A program made the position numbers and the translations under genes. Shown here piece by piece: positions 1 to 8,221 of a DNA stretch of 64,000 nt. Source of the DNA: Nocardioides euryhalodurans (GTDB taxonomy: Bacteria > Actinomycetota > Actinomycetes > Propionibacteriales > Nocardioidaceae); NCBI RefSeq assembly GCF_004564375.1, contig NZ_CP038267.1, positions 1,862,501-1,926,500 on the forward strand, written 5' to 3'. Numbering within the stretch: the stretch's first letter is position 1; the number at the start of each line of letters is the position of its first letter. Under the pieces are notes generated by a model. The model was not told where the DNA came from. It saw only the letters and a list, made by a program, of their open reading frames with translations, and did no database searches.

Positions 1-463
1 CGAGGCCGAGGCCGCCGGCCGGACCGCGGTCGCCGCCGTCGAGGCGGAAGCAGCGGCCGAGGCGCAGCGACGCGAGGCAGAGCACCGGGCCGCCCTGGCG
101 GCCCTCGAGGCTGCCGCGGAGCAGCTCCGCGCCCGGTTCGAGGAGACCTGCCGCGCCGTCGAGGCCCAGGCCGCCGACCTGGCGCTGGAGCTGACCGGCG
201 CCCTCGTCGGCGAGGCCGCGGCGGAGGCCGGCAGCCACGCGGTCGTCCGAGCCCTGGCGGCGCTGCCCGCCGAGTCCGGCGTACTCGTCCGGCTCCACCC
301 GGACGTCGCTGCCACGGCCGCCGGCGACCTGCGTGAGCGTGGCGTGACGGTGCTGCCCGACGGGGCGCTGTCGCACGCCGACGCCGTGGTCGAGACCGAC
401 ACCGAGGTCGTCGACCTCCGGGTCGACACCGCCCTGGCCCGACTGCGGGGGGTCCTGTCATGA
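1..463 (+). CDS. fliH: Flagellar export apparatus protein FliH, C-terminal part (5' end outside window)
   Basis: This is the open 3' end of a gene whose start lies before the window; about 153 codons are visible. FliH is the peripheral stator-like partner of the FliI ATPase and holds it at the flagellar export gate. The visible part begins with an Ala/Glu/Arg-rich helical stretch, typical of the FliH coiled coil. It ends in a compact domain with the FliH-like segment 'LALELTGALVGEA' and a terminal alpha/beta part. Its TGA overlaps the fliI ATG by 4 bp, so the two are probably translationally coupled. The identification rests mainly on position directly before fliI plus composition. Confidence 0.8.
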   Translation, partial: EAEAAGRTAVAAVEAEAAAEAQRREAEHRAALAALEAAAEQLRARFEETCRAVEAQAADLALELTGALVGEAAAEAGSHAVVRALAALPAESGVLVRLHPDVAATAAGDLRERGVTVLPDGALSHADAVVETDTEVVDLRVDTALARLRGVLS

Positions 464-1761
464 CCACCTTCACCCCCGAGCTGCGGCAGCGGGCCCACGA
501 GGCGGTCCGGCCGGTACGGCTCGGCCGCGTCGCCGAGCTGATGGCCCTCCACCTGCGCGTGGTCGGCGTGTCCGCCGCGGTCGGCGACCTCGTCGAGGTG
601 CGGGGCCCCGTCCCGGTGCTCGCCGAGGTGGCCGCCAGCGGTGCGGCCGGCCTGGTCTGCCTCCCGCTGGGCGACACCTCCGGCCTGCGGGTCGGCGACC
701 CGGTGCACCACACCGGCGGACCGCTGCGCATCGGCGTCGGCGAGGCCCTGCGCGGACGCGTGCTCGACGGCCTCGGGCGTCCCGTCGACGGCGGTCCGAG
801 CCTCGCCGGGCTGGAGCGGGTCGTCGTCGACCACCCTGCCCCGGCGGCCCTCAGCCGTCCCCGGATCGACCACCAGGTCGGCCTGGGGGTCCGGGCGCTG
901 GACGCGCTCACCCCGTGCGGCCGCGGCCAGCGCATCGGCATCATGGCCGGGTCCGGCGTGGGCAAGTCGAGCCTGCTCTCGATGGTCGCCCGCGGCACCG
1001 AGGCCGAGATCTCCGTCATCGCCCTCGTCGGCGAGCGTGGTCGCGAGGTCCGCGAGTTCATCGAGAACGACCTCGGCCCCGAGGGCCTCGCCCATTCGGT
1101 GGTCGTGGTCGCCACGTCCGACGCCCCGCCGGTCGAGCGGCTGCGGGCCGCCTTCGTGGCGACCCGGATCGCGGAGTGGTTCCGGGAGTCGGGCCGTCAC
1201 GTCGTGCTGATGATGGACAGCCTGACCCGCGTCGCGATGGCCCAGCGCGAGATCGGGCTCTCCGCGGGTGAGCCGCCTGCCACCCGCGGCTACCCGCCGA
1301 GCGTCTTCGCGCTCCTGCCACGCCTCCTCGAGCGCGCGGGCACCTCGCCGGAGGGGAGCATCACCGGCCTCTACACGGTGCTCGTGGAGGGCGACGACCT
1401 CCACGACCCGATCGGTGACACCGCCCGCTCGATCCTCGACGGGCACGTCGTCCTCTCCCGCAGGCTCGCCACGGCGGGTCACTTCCCGAGCATCGACGTC
1501 CTCGAGTCGATCTCGCGCGTGACCTCCGCCGTGACGACCCCGGAGCAGCGGGCGGCCGCCGTACGACTGCGCCGGATGCTGGCCGCCCACCGGTCGGTGC
1601 GCGAACTGGTGGAGATCGGTGCGTACGTGCCGGGGGCCGACGCCGACGCGGACGCGGCACTCTCGCTGCTGCCGCAGATCGACGCCTTCCTCCAGCAGTC
1701 CATGGACGAGACCACGCCGGTCGCCGAGACCTGGCAGCGGCTGAGGGAGCTGGTGGCATGA
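460..1761 (+). CDS. fliI: Flagellum-specific ATPase FliI
   Basis: This is the ATPase of the flagellar type III export apparatus, related to F1-ATPase beta; it powers and unfolds export substrates at the inner membrane face. Visible motifs are Walker A GSGVGKSS (about residues 164-171), Walker B VVLMMDSLTR (about 248-257) and the family segment GEPPATRGYPPSVF (about 270-283). The length of 433 aa is normal for FliI. The start overlaps the fliH stop (ATGA), and the stop overlaps the fliJ start in the same way, so expression is coupled along fliH-fliI-fliJ. Confidence 0.98.
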   Translation: MTTFTPELRQRAHEAVRPVRLGRVAELMALHLRVVGVSAAVGDLVEVRGPVPVLAEVAASGAAGLVCLPLGDTSGLRVGDPVHHTGGPLRIGVGEALRGRVLDGLGRPVDGGPSLAGLERVVVDHPAPAALSRPRIDHQVGLGVRALDALTPCGRGQRIGIMAGSGVGKSSLLSMVARGTEAEISVIALVGERGREVREFIENDLGPEGLAHSVVVVATSDAPPVERLRAAFVATRIAEWFRESGRHVVLMMDSLTRVAMAQREIGLSAGEPPATRGYPPSVFALLPRLLERAGTSPEGSITGLYTVLVEGDDLHDPIGDTARSILDGHVVLSRRLATAGHFPSIDVLESISRVTSAVTTPEQRAAAVRLRRMLAAHRSVRELVEIGAYVPGADADADAALSLLPQIDAFLQQSMDETTPVAETWQRLRELVA

Positions 1762-2207
1762 GCACGGGTCACCCGGACGCCGGGATGTTGGCCGTGGCCC
1801 GCGTCCGCGGCGTCCGCGAGCAGGACAGCCGGCTGGGGTTGCGACGCGCCCTCACCGAGGAGCAGGAGGCGGGGCACCGCGTGGCCCTGCTGGAGGAGCG
1901 GCTCGCCCGCAGCACGAAGACCGACGGCAGCGTCGCGTCCTACCTCGCGGTCCGGGCGTCGCACCAGGCGCTCGCGGCCGACGCGGCCCGGGCCCGCGAG
2001 GCGCTGCTGAGCGCCGGCACCGTCGCCGTGACCGCCCGCGACCACTGGCAGCGGGACAAGACCCGGCTCTCGGCCGTCGAGCTGCTGCTCGAGCGCCGGG
2101 CCGAGCGTCGGCGCGAGGAGCGGCTCCGCCGCGAGGCCGGCGAGCTGGACGACGTCGTGGCAGGACGCTGGCTGCGTGCCCGTCGCGAGGAGGGTGAGCG
2201 ACCGTGA
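1758..2207 (+). CDS. fliJ: Flagellar export chaperone FliJ
   Basis: This 149-aa protein is almost entirely charged alpha-helix (Glu, Arg, Ala, Leu) with heptad-like spacing, as expected for FliJ. FliJ forms an antiparallel coiled coil, sits in the FliI hexamer like F1 gamma, and recycles export chaperones. FliJ sequences diverge strongly, so the call rests on size, coiled-coil composition and the conserved place right after fliI. It overlaps fliI by 4 bp (ATGA) and the following hydrolase gene by 4 bp (GTGA). Confidence 0.85.
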   Translation: MSTGHPDAGMLAVARVRGVREQDSRLGLRRALTEEQEAGHRVALLEERLARSTKTDGSVASYLAVRASHQALAADAARAREALLSAGTVAVTARDHWQRDKTRLSAVELLLERRAERRREERLRREAGELDDVVAGRWLRARREEGERP

Positions 2208-3154
2208 GCGTGATGGACGTGACCAGCCGGATCCAGCAGATCCAGGCGCAGCTCGCGCTGCTCCCCCGCGGCTCCCAGGTGTCGTCGGCAGGAGGGGCAC
2301 GGTTCGCCGGGGCCCTCGACCAGGTCGGCGCCGCCGGCGCCACCGGGTCCACCGGCGAGATCGGCCAGCAGGTGGTCGCCGAGGCCCGCAAGTCGCTCGG
2401 CGTCCCCTACGTCTGGGGCGGCACCGACCTCGAGAACGGGGTCGACTGCTCCGGTCTCGTGCAGTCGGTGTTCGCCAAGTTCGGGATCGACCTGCCGCGC
2501 GTGTCCGCCGACCAGGCACGTGCGGGCACCCCGGTCGCCAACATGTCCCAGGCCCGTCCCGGTGACCTGATCGCGTGGGACAACTCCAGCCGCAACAGCG
2601 GTGCGGACCACATCGCGATCTACATCGGCAACGGCCAGATGATCGAGGCGCCCCGACCGGGCGACGTGGTCAAGATCAGCCAGGTCACCACCCCGCCCGA
2701 CTACATCCGGCGGGTCATCCCCGAGGGCGGCGTGTCCGGTGCGGGCGCGGTGTCGACCGACGGCCGCGGCGTGCCGGCGGGGACGCCGTACGCGGACCTC
2801 TTCAACCGGGCCGGGGCCGCCCACGGTGTCGACCCGTCGCTGCTCGCGGCGGTCGCCAAGCAGGAGTCGGGCTTCAACCCCGGCGCCCTGAGCCACGCCG
2901 GCGCGCAGGGGCTGATGCAGCTGATGCCGGCCACGGCCCGTGGTCTCGGCGTGGCCGACCCTTTCAACCCGAGCCAGGCGGTCGACGGCGCGGCCCGCCT
3001 GCTGCACGACCTCATCGGTCGGTTCGGCCGCGTCGACCACGCCCTGGCTGCCTACAACGCCGGCCCCGGGGCGGTGCTGCGCTACGACGGCATCCCGCCG
3101 TACCCGGAGACCCAGCAGTACGTCCGTTCCGTGATGGCCATGTGGGAGCGATGA
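2204..3154 (+). CDS. NlpC/P60 endopeptidase fused to a lytic transglycosylase, within the flagellar operon
   Basis: This bifunctional peptidoglycan hydrolase has 316 aa. Residues about 55-170 are an NlpC/P60 domain, with nucleophile Cys82 in DCSGLV and His136 in ADHIAIYIG. After a linker, residues about 195-310 are an SLT-type lytic transglycosylase with catalytic Glu221 in AAVAKQESGFNP, the GAQGLMQLMPATA motif and a late AAYNAGPGAV motif. No signal peptide is visible, so export may go through the flagellar apparatus itself. It probably opens the thick wall for the rod, taking the role FlgJ has in proteobacteria. A GTG at 2204 overlaps fliJ; an in-frame ATG at 2213 is the alternative start. 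Confidence 0.9.
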   Translation: MSVMDVTSRIQQIQAQLALLPRGSQVSSAGGARFAGALDQVGAAGATGSTGEIGQQVVAEARKSLGVPYVWGGTDLENGVDCSGLVQSVFAKFGIDLPRVSADQARAGTPVANMSQARPGDLIAWDNSSRNSGADHIAIYIGNGQMIEAPRPGDVVKISQVTTPPDYIRRVIPEGGVSGAGAVSTDGRGVPAGTPYADLFNRAGAAHGVDPSLLAAVAKQESGFNPGALSHAGAQGLMQLMPATARGLGVADPFNPSQAVDGAARLLHDLIGRFGRVDHALAAYNAGPGAVLRYDGIPPYPETQQYVRSVMAMWER

Positions 3155-4224
3155 TGACGATGACCCCCCTTCCCGGCCTCCCGCGCGGCACGACGGCGCC
3201 CACGCCCACCGCGACGACCGCCGCGTCCGGACAGCCGGCGGACCCGGCGGCGGAGGGCTTCGCGGCCCTCGTGGCGCGACTGGTCGCCGGACCGACCCCG
3301 GGCGTCCCTGCCGCCGCGTCGCCGCCCGCCCCCGTGGGCGAGGCCGCCACGCCTGCCGAGGAGGAGCCTGCGGCCGGGGGCGAGACCGACGAGACGGCCA
3401 CCGACACCACCACGACGCCGTACGCCGTCGGCGTGGTCGGCCTCCCGCTGCCCGGCCTCGGGCTCACCGTCGACCACCCGCCGGCAGGAGCAGCGCCCCC
3501 GCCGGCGCCCACCGCGGCGACCGACGGGGCCACGACCCCGGTCGCACCGCTCGTGCCCGAGGGTGCGGCGGCTGCCCCGGCCACCGGCGCGGCGACCGCC
3601 TCCGACGCGACGGCGGCCGCCGACTCGGCGCCGGCCCCCACCGCGCCCACGGTGGACGTGCACCTGCCGTCCGCGGCACCCGCCCCCACCACCGCCCCGG
3701 CTCCGACGACGTCGACCCCCGGGCCGGCCCCCGCCGCCGGGGTCACCCAGCAGGTGCTGCCCGAGATCACCCGCCTGGTCAGCCGCGGCGACGGGACCCA
3801 CCGGCTCACCATGACGCTGCAGCCCGAGGCGCTCGGCGAGGTGCGGGTCACGCTGACGGTCCGCAACGGTGAGGTGCACGTGCGCATGGCTGCTGGCAGC
3901 GAGGCGCAGCAGGCGCTGCTCGAGGGCGCCCCCGAGCTCCGCCGCGTCCTCGAGCTCAGCGGCGCCACCGACACCCGGGTGGTGGTCCGCGACCTCGCGA
4001 GCACCACCACCGCCTCCAGCCAGCCCTCCGCCCCCGCCACCGCGGGTCACGAGGGCCGCGGCGACAGCGGCGCGGCCCGTCAGGGCCACGCCGGCGACGA
4101 CGGCCACCCCGCAGGGACGCGGAGTGGCACCACCGCCAGGGACGGCGCCACCGGCGGGGCGAGCACGCCCCGTCCCGACCAGGTCGTGCACGCCCGCTCC
4201 TCGGGCGTCGACGTGACCATGTGA
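3151..4224 (+). CDS. fliK: Flagellar hook-length control protein FliK
   Basis: This 357-aa protein has a long, low-complexity Ala/Pro/Thr-rich N-terminal two thirds. That suits the molecular-ruler part of FliK, which is exported and measures hook length. A compact C-terminal Flg_hook domain follows (about residues 200-270), with LTMTLQPEALGEVRVTLTV and GEVHVRMAAGS, which switches the export gate. The ATG at 3151 overlaps the upstream stop; a second ATG at 3154 is possible. It lies directly before flgD and flgE, the hook cap and hook genes. Confidence 0.92.
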   Translation: MMTMTPLPGLPRGTTAPTPTATTAASGQPADPAAEGFAALVARLVAGPTPGVPAAASPPAPVGEAATPAEEEPAAGGETDETATDTTTTPYAVGVVGLPLPGLGLTVDHPPAGAAPPPAPTAATDGATTPVAPLVPEGAAAAPATGAATASDATAAADSAPAPTAPTVDVHLPSAAPAPTTAPAPTTSTPGPAPAAGVTQQVLPEITRLVSRGDGTHRLTMTLQPEALGEVRVTLTVRNGEVHVRMAAGSEAQQALLEGAPELRRVLELSGATDTRVVVRDLASTTTASSQPSAPATAGHEGRGDSGAARQGHAGDDGHPAGTRSGTTARDGATGGASTPRPDQVVHARSSGVDVTM

Positions 4225-4234
4225 GGAGGAAGCC

Positions 4235-4717
4235 GTGTCGATCCCCGCGACGGAAGCGGTCACGAGCGGCATGCTCGCGCCCGGCATGACGTCGACCGAC
4301 CAGTCGAGCGTCCAGGACGACAAGCAGATGTTCCTGGAGCTCCTGGTGGCGCAGCTGCGCTACCAGGACCCGCTGAACCCGACCGACTCCGGCGAGTTCC
4401 TCGCCCAGTCGGCCCAGTTCACCGCGCTCGAGAAGATGCAGGAGGTCGCCGACCGCACGGGCGCGCTGCTGGGGGCCCAGATGGCCTTCGGCGCCAGCGG
4501 CCTGGTCGGCCGCCACGTCACGTGGGTGGACGAGGCCGGGGCGACCCGGACCGGCACCGTCGACGGCGTGACCTTCGGCGCCGAGGGCCCGGTCTTCGAC
4601 GTCGACGGCACCGAGGTGCCGCTCGCCATGATCACCTCGGTCACCGCCGAGCCGACCACCACCACCGACCCGGACACCGGGGCCACCGGCTCCGAGACCA
4701 CCCGTACTGCCTTCTGA
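4235..4717 (+). CDS. flgD: Flagellar hook capping/assembly protein FlgD
   Basis: FlgD caps the growing hook and guides polymerisation of hook subunits. At 160 aa it is short, consisting of the conserved N-terminal segment (KQMFLELLVAQLRYQDPLNP, about residues 30-50) and a reduced C-terminal part. The conserved QSAQFTALEKMQE block follows. The GTG start is preceded by a strong AGGAGG at about 4225-4230. It lies between fliK and flgE, the usual order. Confidence 0.95.
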   Translation: MSIPATEAVTSGMLAPGMTSTDQSSVQDDKQMFLELLVAQLRYQDPLNPTDSGEFLAQSAQFTALEKMQEVADRTGALLGAQMAFGASGLVGRHVTWVDEAGATRTGTVDGVTFGAEGPVFDVDGTEVPLAMITSVTAEPTTTTDPDTGATGSETTRTAF

Positions 4718-4735
4718 GGCACCGAAAGGACTCCC

Positions 4736-5569
4736 ATGCTCCGCTCCCTCTTCGCCGGCATCAGCGGCCTCCGCGCCAACCAGACGATGCTCGACGTCAC
4801 CGGCAACAACATCGCCAACGCCAACACCATCGGCTTCAAGGCCAGCACCGTGGTCTTCCAGGACACCCTGAGCCAGGTGATGTCCGGGGCCGGCGGCCCC
4901 AACGCGCAGAACGGCGGCACCAACCCGATCCAGGTCGGCCTCGGCGTCCAGGTGGCCGCCACCAGCGGCAACTTCAACCAGGGCTCCTCCCAGGTCACCG
5001 GCAGCGCCACCGACCTGATGATCCAGGGCGACGGCTTCTTCGTCCTCGGCTCCGGCAACGAGCGGATCTACACCCGCGCCGGCGCCTTCAAGTGGGACGC
5101 GAGCGGCGACCTGGTCGCCCCCAGTGGCAAGAAGGTCCAGGGCTACCCCGCCGGGGGCGGCGCGCTGGGCGACGTCAACATCAACGCCCTCAACGCCGGC
5201 CTCCCTGCCGGCGTCGAGATGACGTCGTACTCGATCGGCAGCGACGGGGTGGTGCGCGGCAGCTTCTCCGACGACGTGCAGAGGGAGATCGCAACCCTCG
5301 CCGTCGCCGACTTCGTGAACCCCGCGGGCCTGGAGAAGGTGGGCGAGACCGCGTTCCGGGCCTCGGCCAACTCCGGCAACCCCGACCTCGGCGTCCCCGG
5401 CGAGGGCCGCCGGGGCGTGCTGATGGGCGGCTCGCTGGAGATGTCCAACGTCGACCTCGCTGCCGAGTTCACCAACCTGATCCTCGCCCAGCGGGGCTTC
5501 CAGGCGAGCTCGCGCGTGATCACGACGTCCGACCAGGTGCTCGAGGACCTGGTCAACATCAAGCGCTGA
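4736..5569 (+). CDS. flgE: Flagellar hook protein FlgE (short form)
   Basis: FlgE polymerises into the flexible hook outside the cell. The N-terminus MLRSLFAGISGLRANQ and DVTGNNIANANTIGFKAS are classic axial-protein signatures, and the C-terminus EFTNLILAQRGFQASSRVI pairs with it as the D0 coiled coil. At 277 aa it is nearer rod-protein FlgG in size than a typical hook protein, so the outer domains are reduced. FlgG is the main alternative, but the flgD-flgE order favours hook protein. An AAAGGA ribosome binding site lies 8 bp before the ATG. Confidence 0.9.
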   Translation: MLRSLFAGISGLRANQTMLDVTGNNIANANTIGFKASTVVFQDTLSQVMSGAGGPNAQNGGTNPIQVGLGVQVAATSGNFNQGSSQVTGSATDLMIQGDGFFVLGSGNERIYTRAGAFKWDASGDLVAPSGKKVQGYPAGGGALGDVNINALNAGLPAGVEMTSYSIGSDGVVRGSFSDDVQREIATLAVADFVNPAGLEKVGETAFRASANSGNPDLGVPGEGRRGVLMGGSLEMSNVDLAAEFTNLILAQRGFQASSRVITTSDQVLEDLVNIKR

Positions 5570-5580
5570 CGCACCGCTCC

Positions 5581-5625
5581 GACGTCCCGCGGACCGGGCC
5601 CGACCGGGCTCGCCCGCGGGACGTC
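5581..5625 (+). terminator. Likely terminator after flgE
   Basis: A perfect 12-bp inverted repeat, GACGTCCCGCGG at 5581-5592 and CCGCGGGACGTC at 5614-5625, lies 11 bp after the flgE stop with a 21-base loop. There is no T-run, which is usual for actinobacterial terminators. It lies before the flbD promoter element and separates the fliH-flgE unit from the flbD-mot unit. Confidence 0.65.
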
Positions 5626-5653
5626 GTGCGTCGCGGCCCGCGCGCAGGTTTCC

Positions 5654-5681
5654 CTCAGGTCACCGGCGCCGCCGCCGATCA
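5654..5681 (+). promoter_or_regulatory. FliA/WhiG-type promoter element for flbD-motAB-fliL
   Basis: CTCA at 5654-5657, then 16 bases, then GCCGATCA at 5674-5681. The same arrangement occurs before fliM and before flhA in this window. It resembles the sigma-28 class (-10 GCCGATAA) and the CTCA...GCCGAA form I recall for motile actinobacteria. A start point about 7 bp downstream gives a leader of roughly 50 nt before flbD. No transcript data are available here. Confidence 0.65.
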
Positions 5682-5738
5682 GTTCCATCGACGGACCACG
5701 GACGGTCCTCGTACGACAGCACAGGGATGGTGCCAAGG

Positions 5739-6020
5739 ATGATCTTGCTGACCCGACTCTCGGGAACGGCGTTCGTGCTGAACGCCGACCTGATCGAGCG
5801 ACTCGACAGCACGCCGGACACCGTCGTGACCCTCGTCGACGGCACCAAGTACGTCGTGGCCGAGTCGATGAACGAGATCGCGGACCTGGTCCGTACCTAC
5901 CGCGGCGAGATCATCGCCCTCGGCACCCAGCTCGGCCGGGCCCCGACCGAGCAACCCGCCCGGCCCACCCACCTCACCCCGGTCGCGGACCACCCGGGCA
6001 TCCCGGAGGTGCGCGACTGA
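5739..6020 (+). CDS. flbD: Flagellar protein FlbD
   Basis: This small cytoplasmic protein (93 aa from this start) belongs to the FlbD family found in Gram-positive and spirochete flagellar operons. Its exact role is unclear, and it is unrelated to the Caulobacter regulator of that name. The family core is visible: MILLTRLSGTAFVLNADLIE, then TPDTVVTLVDGTKYVV. The ATG at 5739 is preferred because AGGGA (5723-5727) is well placed and family members start MI-LTRL; an upstream in-frame ATG at 5727 would add four residues. It overlaps motA by one base (TGATG). Confidence 0.9.
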   Translation: MILLTRLSGTAFVLNADLIERLDSTPDTVVTLVDGTKYVVAESMNEIADLVRTYRGEIIALGTQLGRAPTEQPARPTHLTPVADHPGIPEVRD

Positions 6021-6796
6021 TGGACCCGGCAACCCTGATCGGGGTCCTCCTCGGACTCCTCGTCATCGCCGTCGCCAACATGATGGAGGGCGGCAGCCCC
6101 GCCAGCATGCTGCTGCTGCCCCCGATGCTGCTGGTCTTCGGCGCCACCTTGATGGTCACCGTGGCCGGCGGCACGATCCCCGACGCGAAGAACGCCGTGA
6201 AGGCGTTCAAGTACGCCTTCACGGCCAAGGTGCTGCCCGCGAGCGCCGTGGTGCCGACCATCGTCACGCTGGCCGAGAAGGCCAGGCGCGAGGGGCTGCT
6301 GGCCCTCGAGGACGCCCTCAAGGAGATCGACGACCCGTTCCTGGTCAAGGGGGTGACCTTCGCGATCGACGGCACCGACCCGGAGGAGGTCCGCGACATC
6401 CTGGAGGCCGAGGTGCACGCCAAGAAGGCCACCGCGAAGCACTCGGCGAAGTTCTTCGGCGACGCCGGCGCCTACGCGCCGACGATCGGCATCGTCGGCA
6501 CCGTCATGGGCCTGGTGCACGTGCTCGAGAACCTCTCCCAGCCCGAGGAGCTCGGTCACCTGATCGCCGCGGCGTTCCTCGCGACCCTGTGGGGCGTGCT
6601 GTCGGCCAACGTCTTCTGGCTGCCGATCAGCAGCCGGCTCAAGCGGCTCAGCGAGCTCGAGGCCGCCCGGATGGAGCTGGTCATCGAGGGCGTGGCCGCG
6701 ATCCAGGCCGGGGCGAACCCGAGGATCATCGCCCAGAAGCTGAACTCGCTGCTGCCTGCCGGTCAGCAGGACGACGAGCAGAAGAAGGCGGCCTGA
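6020..6796 (+). CDS. motA: Flagellar motor stator protein MotA
   Basis: MotA is the membrane channel subunit of the stator that couples ion flow to rotor torque. The 258-aa sequence shows four hydrophobic segments: two near the N-terminus (about 5-55) and two after the cytoplasmic loop (about 150-205). The conserved GDAGAYAPTIGIVGTVMGL block precedes segment 3. Charged loop residues for FliG contact lie between segments 2 and 3. It sits between flbD and motB with near-zero spacing. Confidence 0.96.
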   Translation: MDPATLIGVLLGLLVIAVANMMEGGSPASMLLLPPMLLVFGATLMVTVAGGTIPDAKNAVKAFKYAFTAKVLPASAVVPTIVTLAEKARREGLLALEDALKEIDDPFLVKGVTFAIDGTDPEEVRDILEAEVHAKKATAKHSAKFFGDAGAYAPTIGIVGTVMGLVHVLENLSQPEELGHLIAAAFLATLWGVLSANVFWLPISSRLKRLSELEAARMELVIEGVAAIQAGANPRIIAQKLNSLLPAGQQDDEQKKAA

Positions 6797-6797
6797 C

Positions 6798-7730
6798 ATG
6801 TCTGCGGGTCGGCGCAAGCGGCGCGAGGAGCACGAGGAGCACGAGAACCACGAGCGGTGGCTGGTGACCTACGCCGACATGGTCACGCTGCTGATGGTGC
6901 TCTTCATCGTCATGTTCTCCATGAGCGTGGTCGACGAGCGCAAGTTCAACGCGCTGAAGGCCGGACTGGCGGCGGGCTTCGGCCAGTCGACGTCGGTCCT
7001 CGTGGGGTCGGAGTCGATCCTCGAGCAGCCCGGCGTGTCCGCCGTCCAGCCGGTGCGCGCCGACCTGTTCCTGGCCGACGTGCCTCCCGAGCAGCGCGAG
7101 GCGGTCTCGCGTGCGGTGGCCGAGGAGCAGCGGCTGGAGCGTGAGCGTCGCTATGCCGACGCGCAGGCCGAGGTGGACCGGCTGGCCGGCCTGATGCGCG
7201 AGCTCGAGGAGGCGCTCGAGGCCGCCGGGCTGCGCCACGACGTGCGCGCCGGGATCGACGACCGTGGCCTGGTCCTCAGCCTCACCTCGCGGCACGTCGT
7301 CTTCGAGCCGAACCTCGCCGACCTCAGCGACCGCGGCCGGGAGGTGCTCGACGTCGTCGCCCCGACCCTGCGGCGGGCGAAGGAGGACCTGCGCGTCGAC
7401 GGCCACACCAACCAGGTGCCGGTGAAGCCGAAGTACTTCGCCACCGACTGGGAGCTGTCCGCCGCACGCGCCGTCGCCGTGCTGCGTCACCTCAACGAGC
7501 AGGGCGGCATCCCCAACGGGCGGATGAGCGCGGCGGCGTACGGCCACGAGAAGCCCCTGGTCGACCCCGCCAAGCCCGGCTCCCAGCGCGTCAACAAGCG
7601 GGTCGACGTCGTCGTCCTCTCCGACCTGCCCCCCGCCACGCGGGCGCTCCTCGACGAGGTCCGCCCCTCGGCCGCGGCGTCCCGCGGCGCCGCCCCCACG
7701 TCCGCACGCACGACCGGAGGAACCCGATGA
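6798..7730 (+). CDS. motB: Flagellar motor stator protein MotB
   Basis: MotB anchors the stator to peptidoglycan and carries the ion-binding residue. Residues about 21-43 are the single membrane helix with WLVTYADMVTLLMVLF; Asp27 is the conserved proton/ion carrier. Residues about 140-275 form the OmpA-like peptidoglycan-binding domain, with the VDGHTNQVPV and ELSAARA motifs. A charged N-terminal tail (EEHEEHENHE) precedes the helix. The 310-aa length is typical. The stop overlaps the fliL ATG by 4 bp. Confidence 0.96.
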   Translation: MSAGRRKRREEHEEHENHERWLVTYADMVTLLMVLFIVMFSMSVVDERKFNALKAGLAAGFGQSTSVLVGSESILEQPGVSAVQPVRADLFLADVPPEQREAVSRAVAEEQRLERERRYADAQAEVDRLAGLMRELEEALEAAGLRHDVRAGIDDRGLVLSLTSRHVVFEPNLADLSDRGREVLDVVAPTLRRAKEDLRVDGHTNQVPVKPKYFATDWELSAARAVAVLRHLNEQGGIPNGRMSAAAYGHEKPLVDPAKPGSQRVNKRVDVVVLSDLPPATRALLDEVRPSAAASRGAAPTSARTTGGTR

Positions 7731-8173
7731 GCACCACGACAGCGCCGGCCCAGGTGGACCCGAACCAGGAACCCGACGAGGAGGGCGGCCGGTCGAGGCG
7801 GACGCTGGTGCTGGGCCTCGTGGTCGTCCTCGTGCTCGGCGCCGCCGCCGGGTGGTGGTTCCTGCTCCGCCCCACCGAGCCCGTGGAGCCGCTCCCCGGC
7901 GAGGTGATCACCCTGGAGCCGATCCAGATCAACCTCGCGGAGGGCCACTACCTCCGGGTCGGCCTCGCGCTGCAGCTGACCGAGGAGGCCCACGAGGTCG
8001 ACGGCAGCAAGGCGCTGGACGCCGCGATCAGCCTGTTCAGCGGGGTCGACATGTCGGAGCTCGCGCAGCCGGTGCAGCGAGACGAGTTCAAGCACAAGCT
8101 CCAGGAGCGGCTCCACGACGGCTACCACGGCGACGTGATGGAGGTGTACTTCACCGAGTTCGTCACCCAATGA
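7727..8173 (+). CDS. fliL: Flagellar basal-body-associated protein FliL
   Basis: FliL is a single-pass membrane protein that forms a ring around the stators and supports their function. The 148-aa protein has a cytoplasmic N-terminus, a membrane helix at about 26-45 (TLVLGLVVVLVLGAAAGWWF) and an external domain with the family patterns EPIQINLAEGHYLRVGLALQ and LHDGYHGDVMEVYFTEFVTQ. It overlaps motB by 4 bp and ends 48 bp before fliM; that gap holds a promoter-like element. Confidence 0.95.
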   Translation: MSTTTAPAQVDPNQEPDEEGGRSRRTLVLGLVVVLVLGAAAGWWFLLRPTEPVEPLPGEVITLEPIQINLAEGHYLRVGLALQLTEEAHEVDGSKALDAAISLFSGVDMSELAQPVQRDEFKHKLQERLHDGYHGDVMEVYFTEFVTQ

Positions 8174-8186
8174 GGCACCGGATCTC

Positions 8187-8214
8187 CTCAGGTTCGGCGA
8201 GGGAGCGCCGATAG
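8187..8214 (+). promoter_or_regulatory. FliA/WhiG-type promoter element for fliM, probably leaderless
   Basis: CTCA at 8187-8190, 16 bases, then GCCGATAG at 8207-8214. The fliM GTG is at 8222, about 7 bases after the -10 element, where transcription should start. No Shine-Dalgarno sequence lies in that gap (CCCCCTC). The element fills most of the only sizeable gap between fliL and fliM, so it probably starts the fliM-flhB unit as a leaderless message. Confidence 0.7.
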
Positions 8215-8221
8215 CCCCCTC

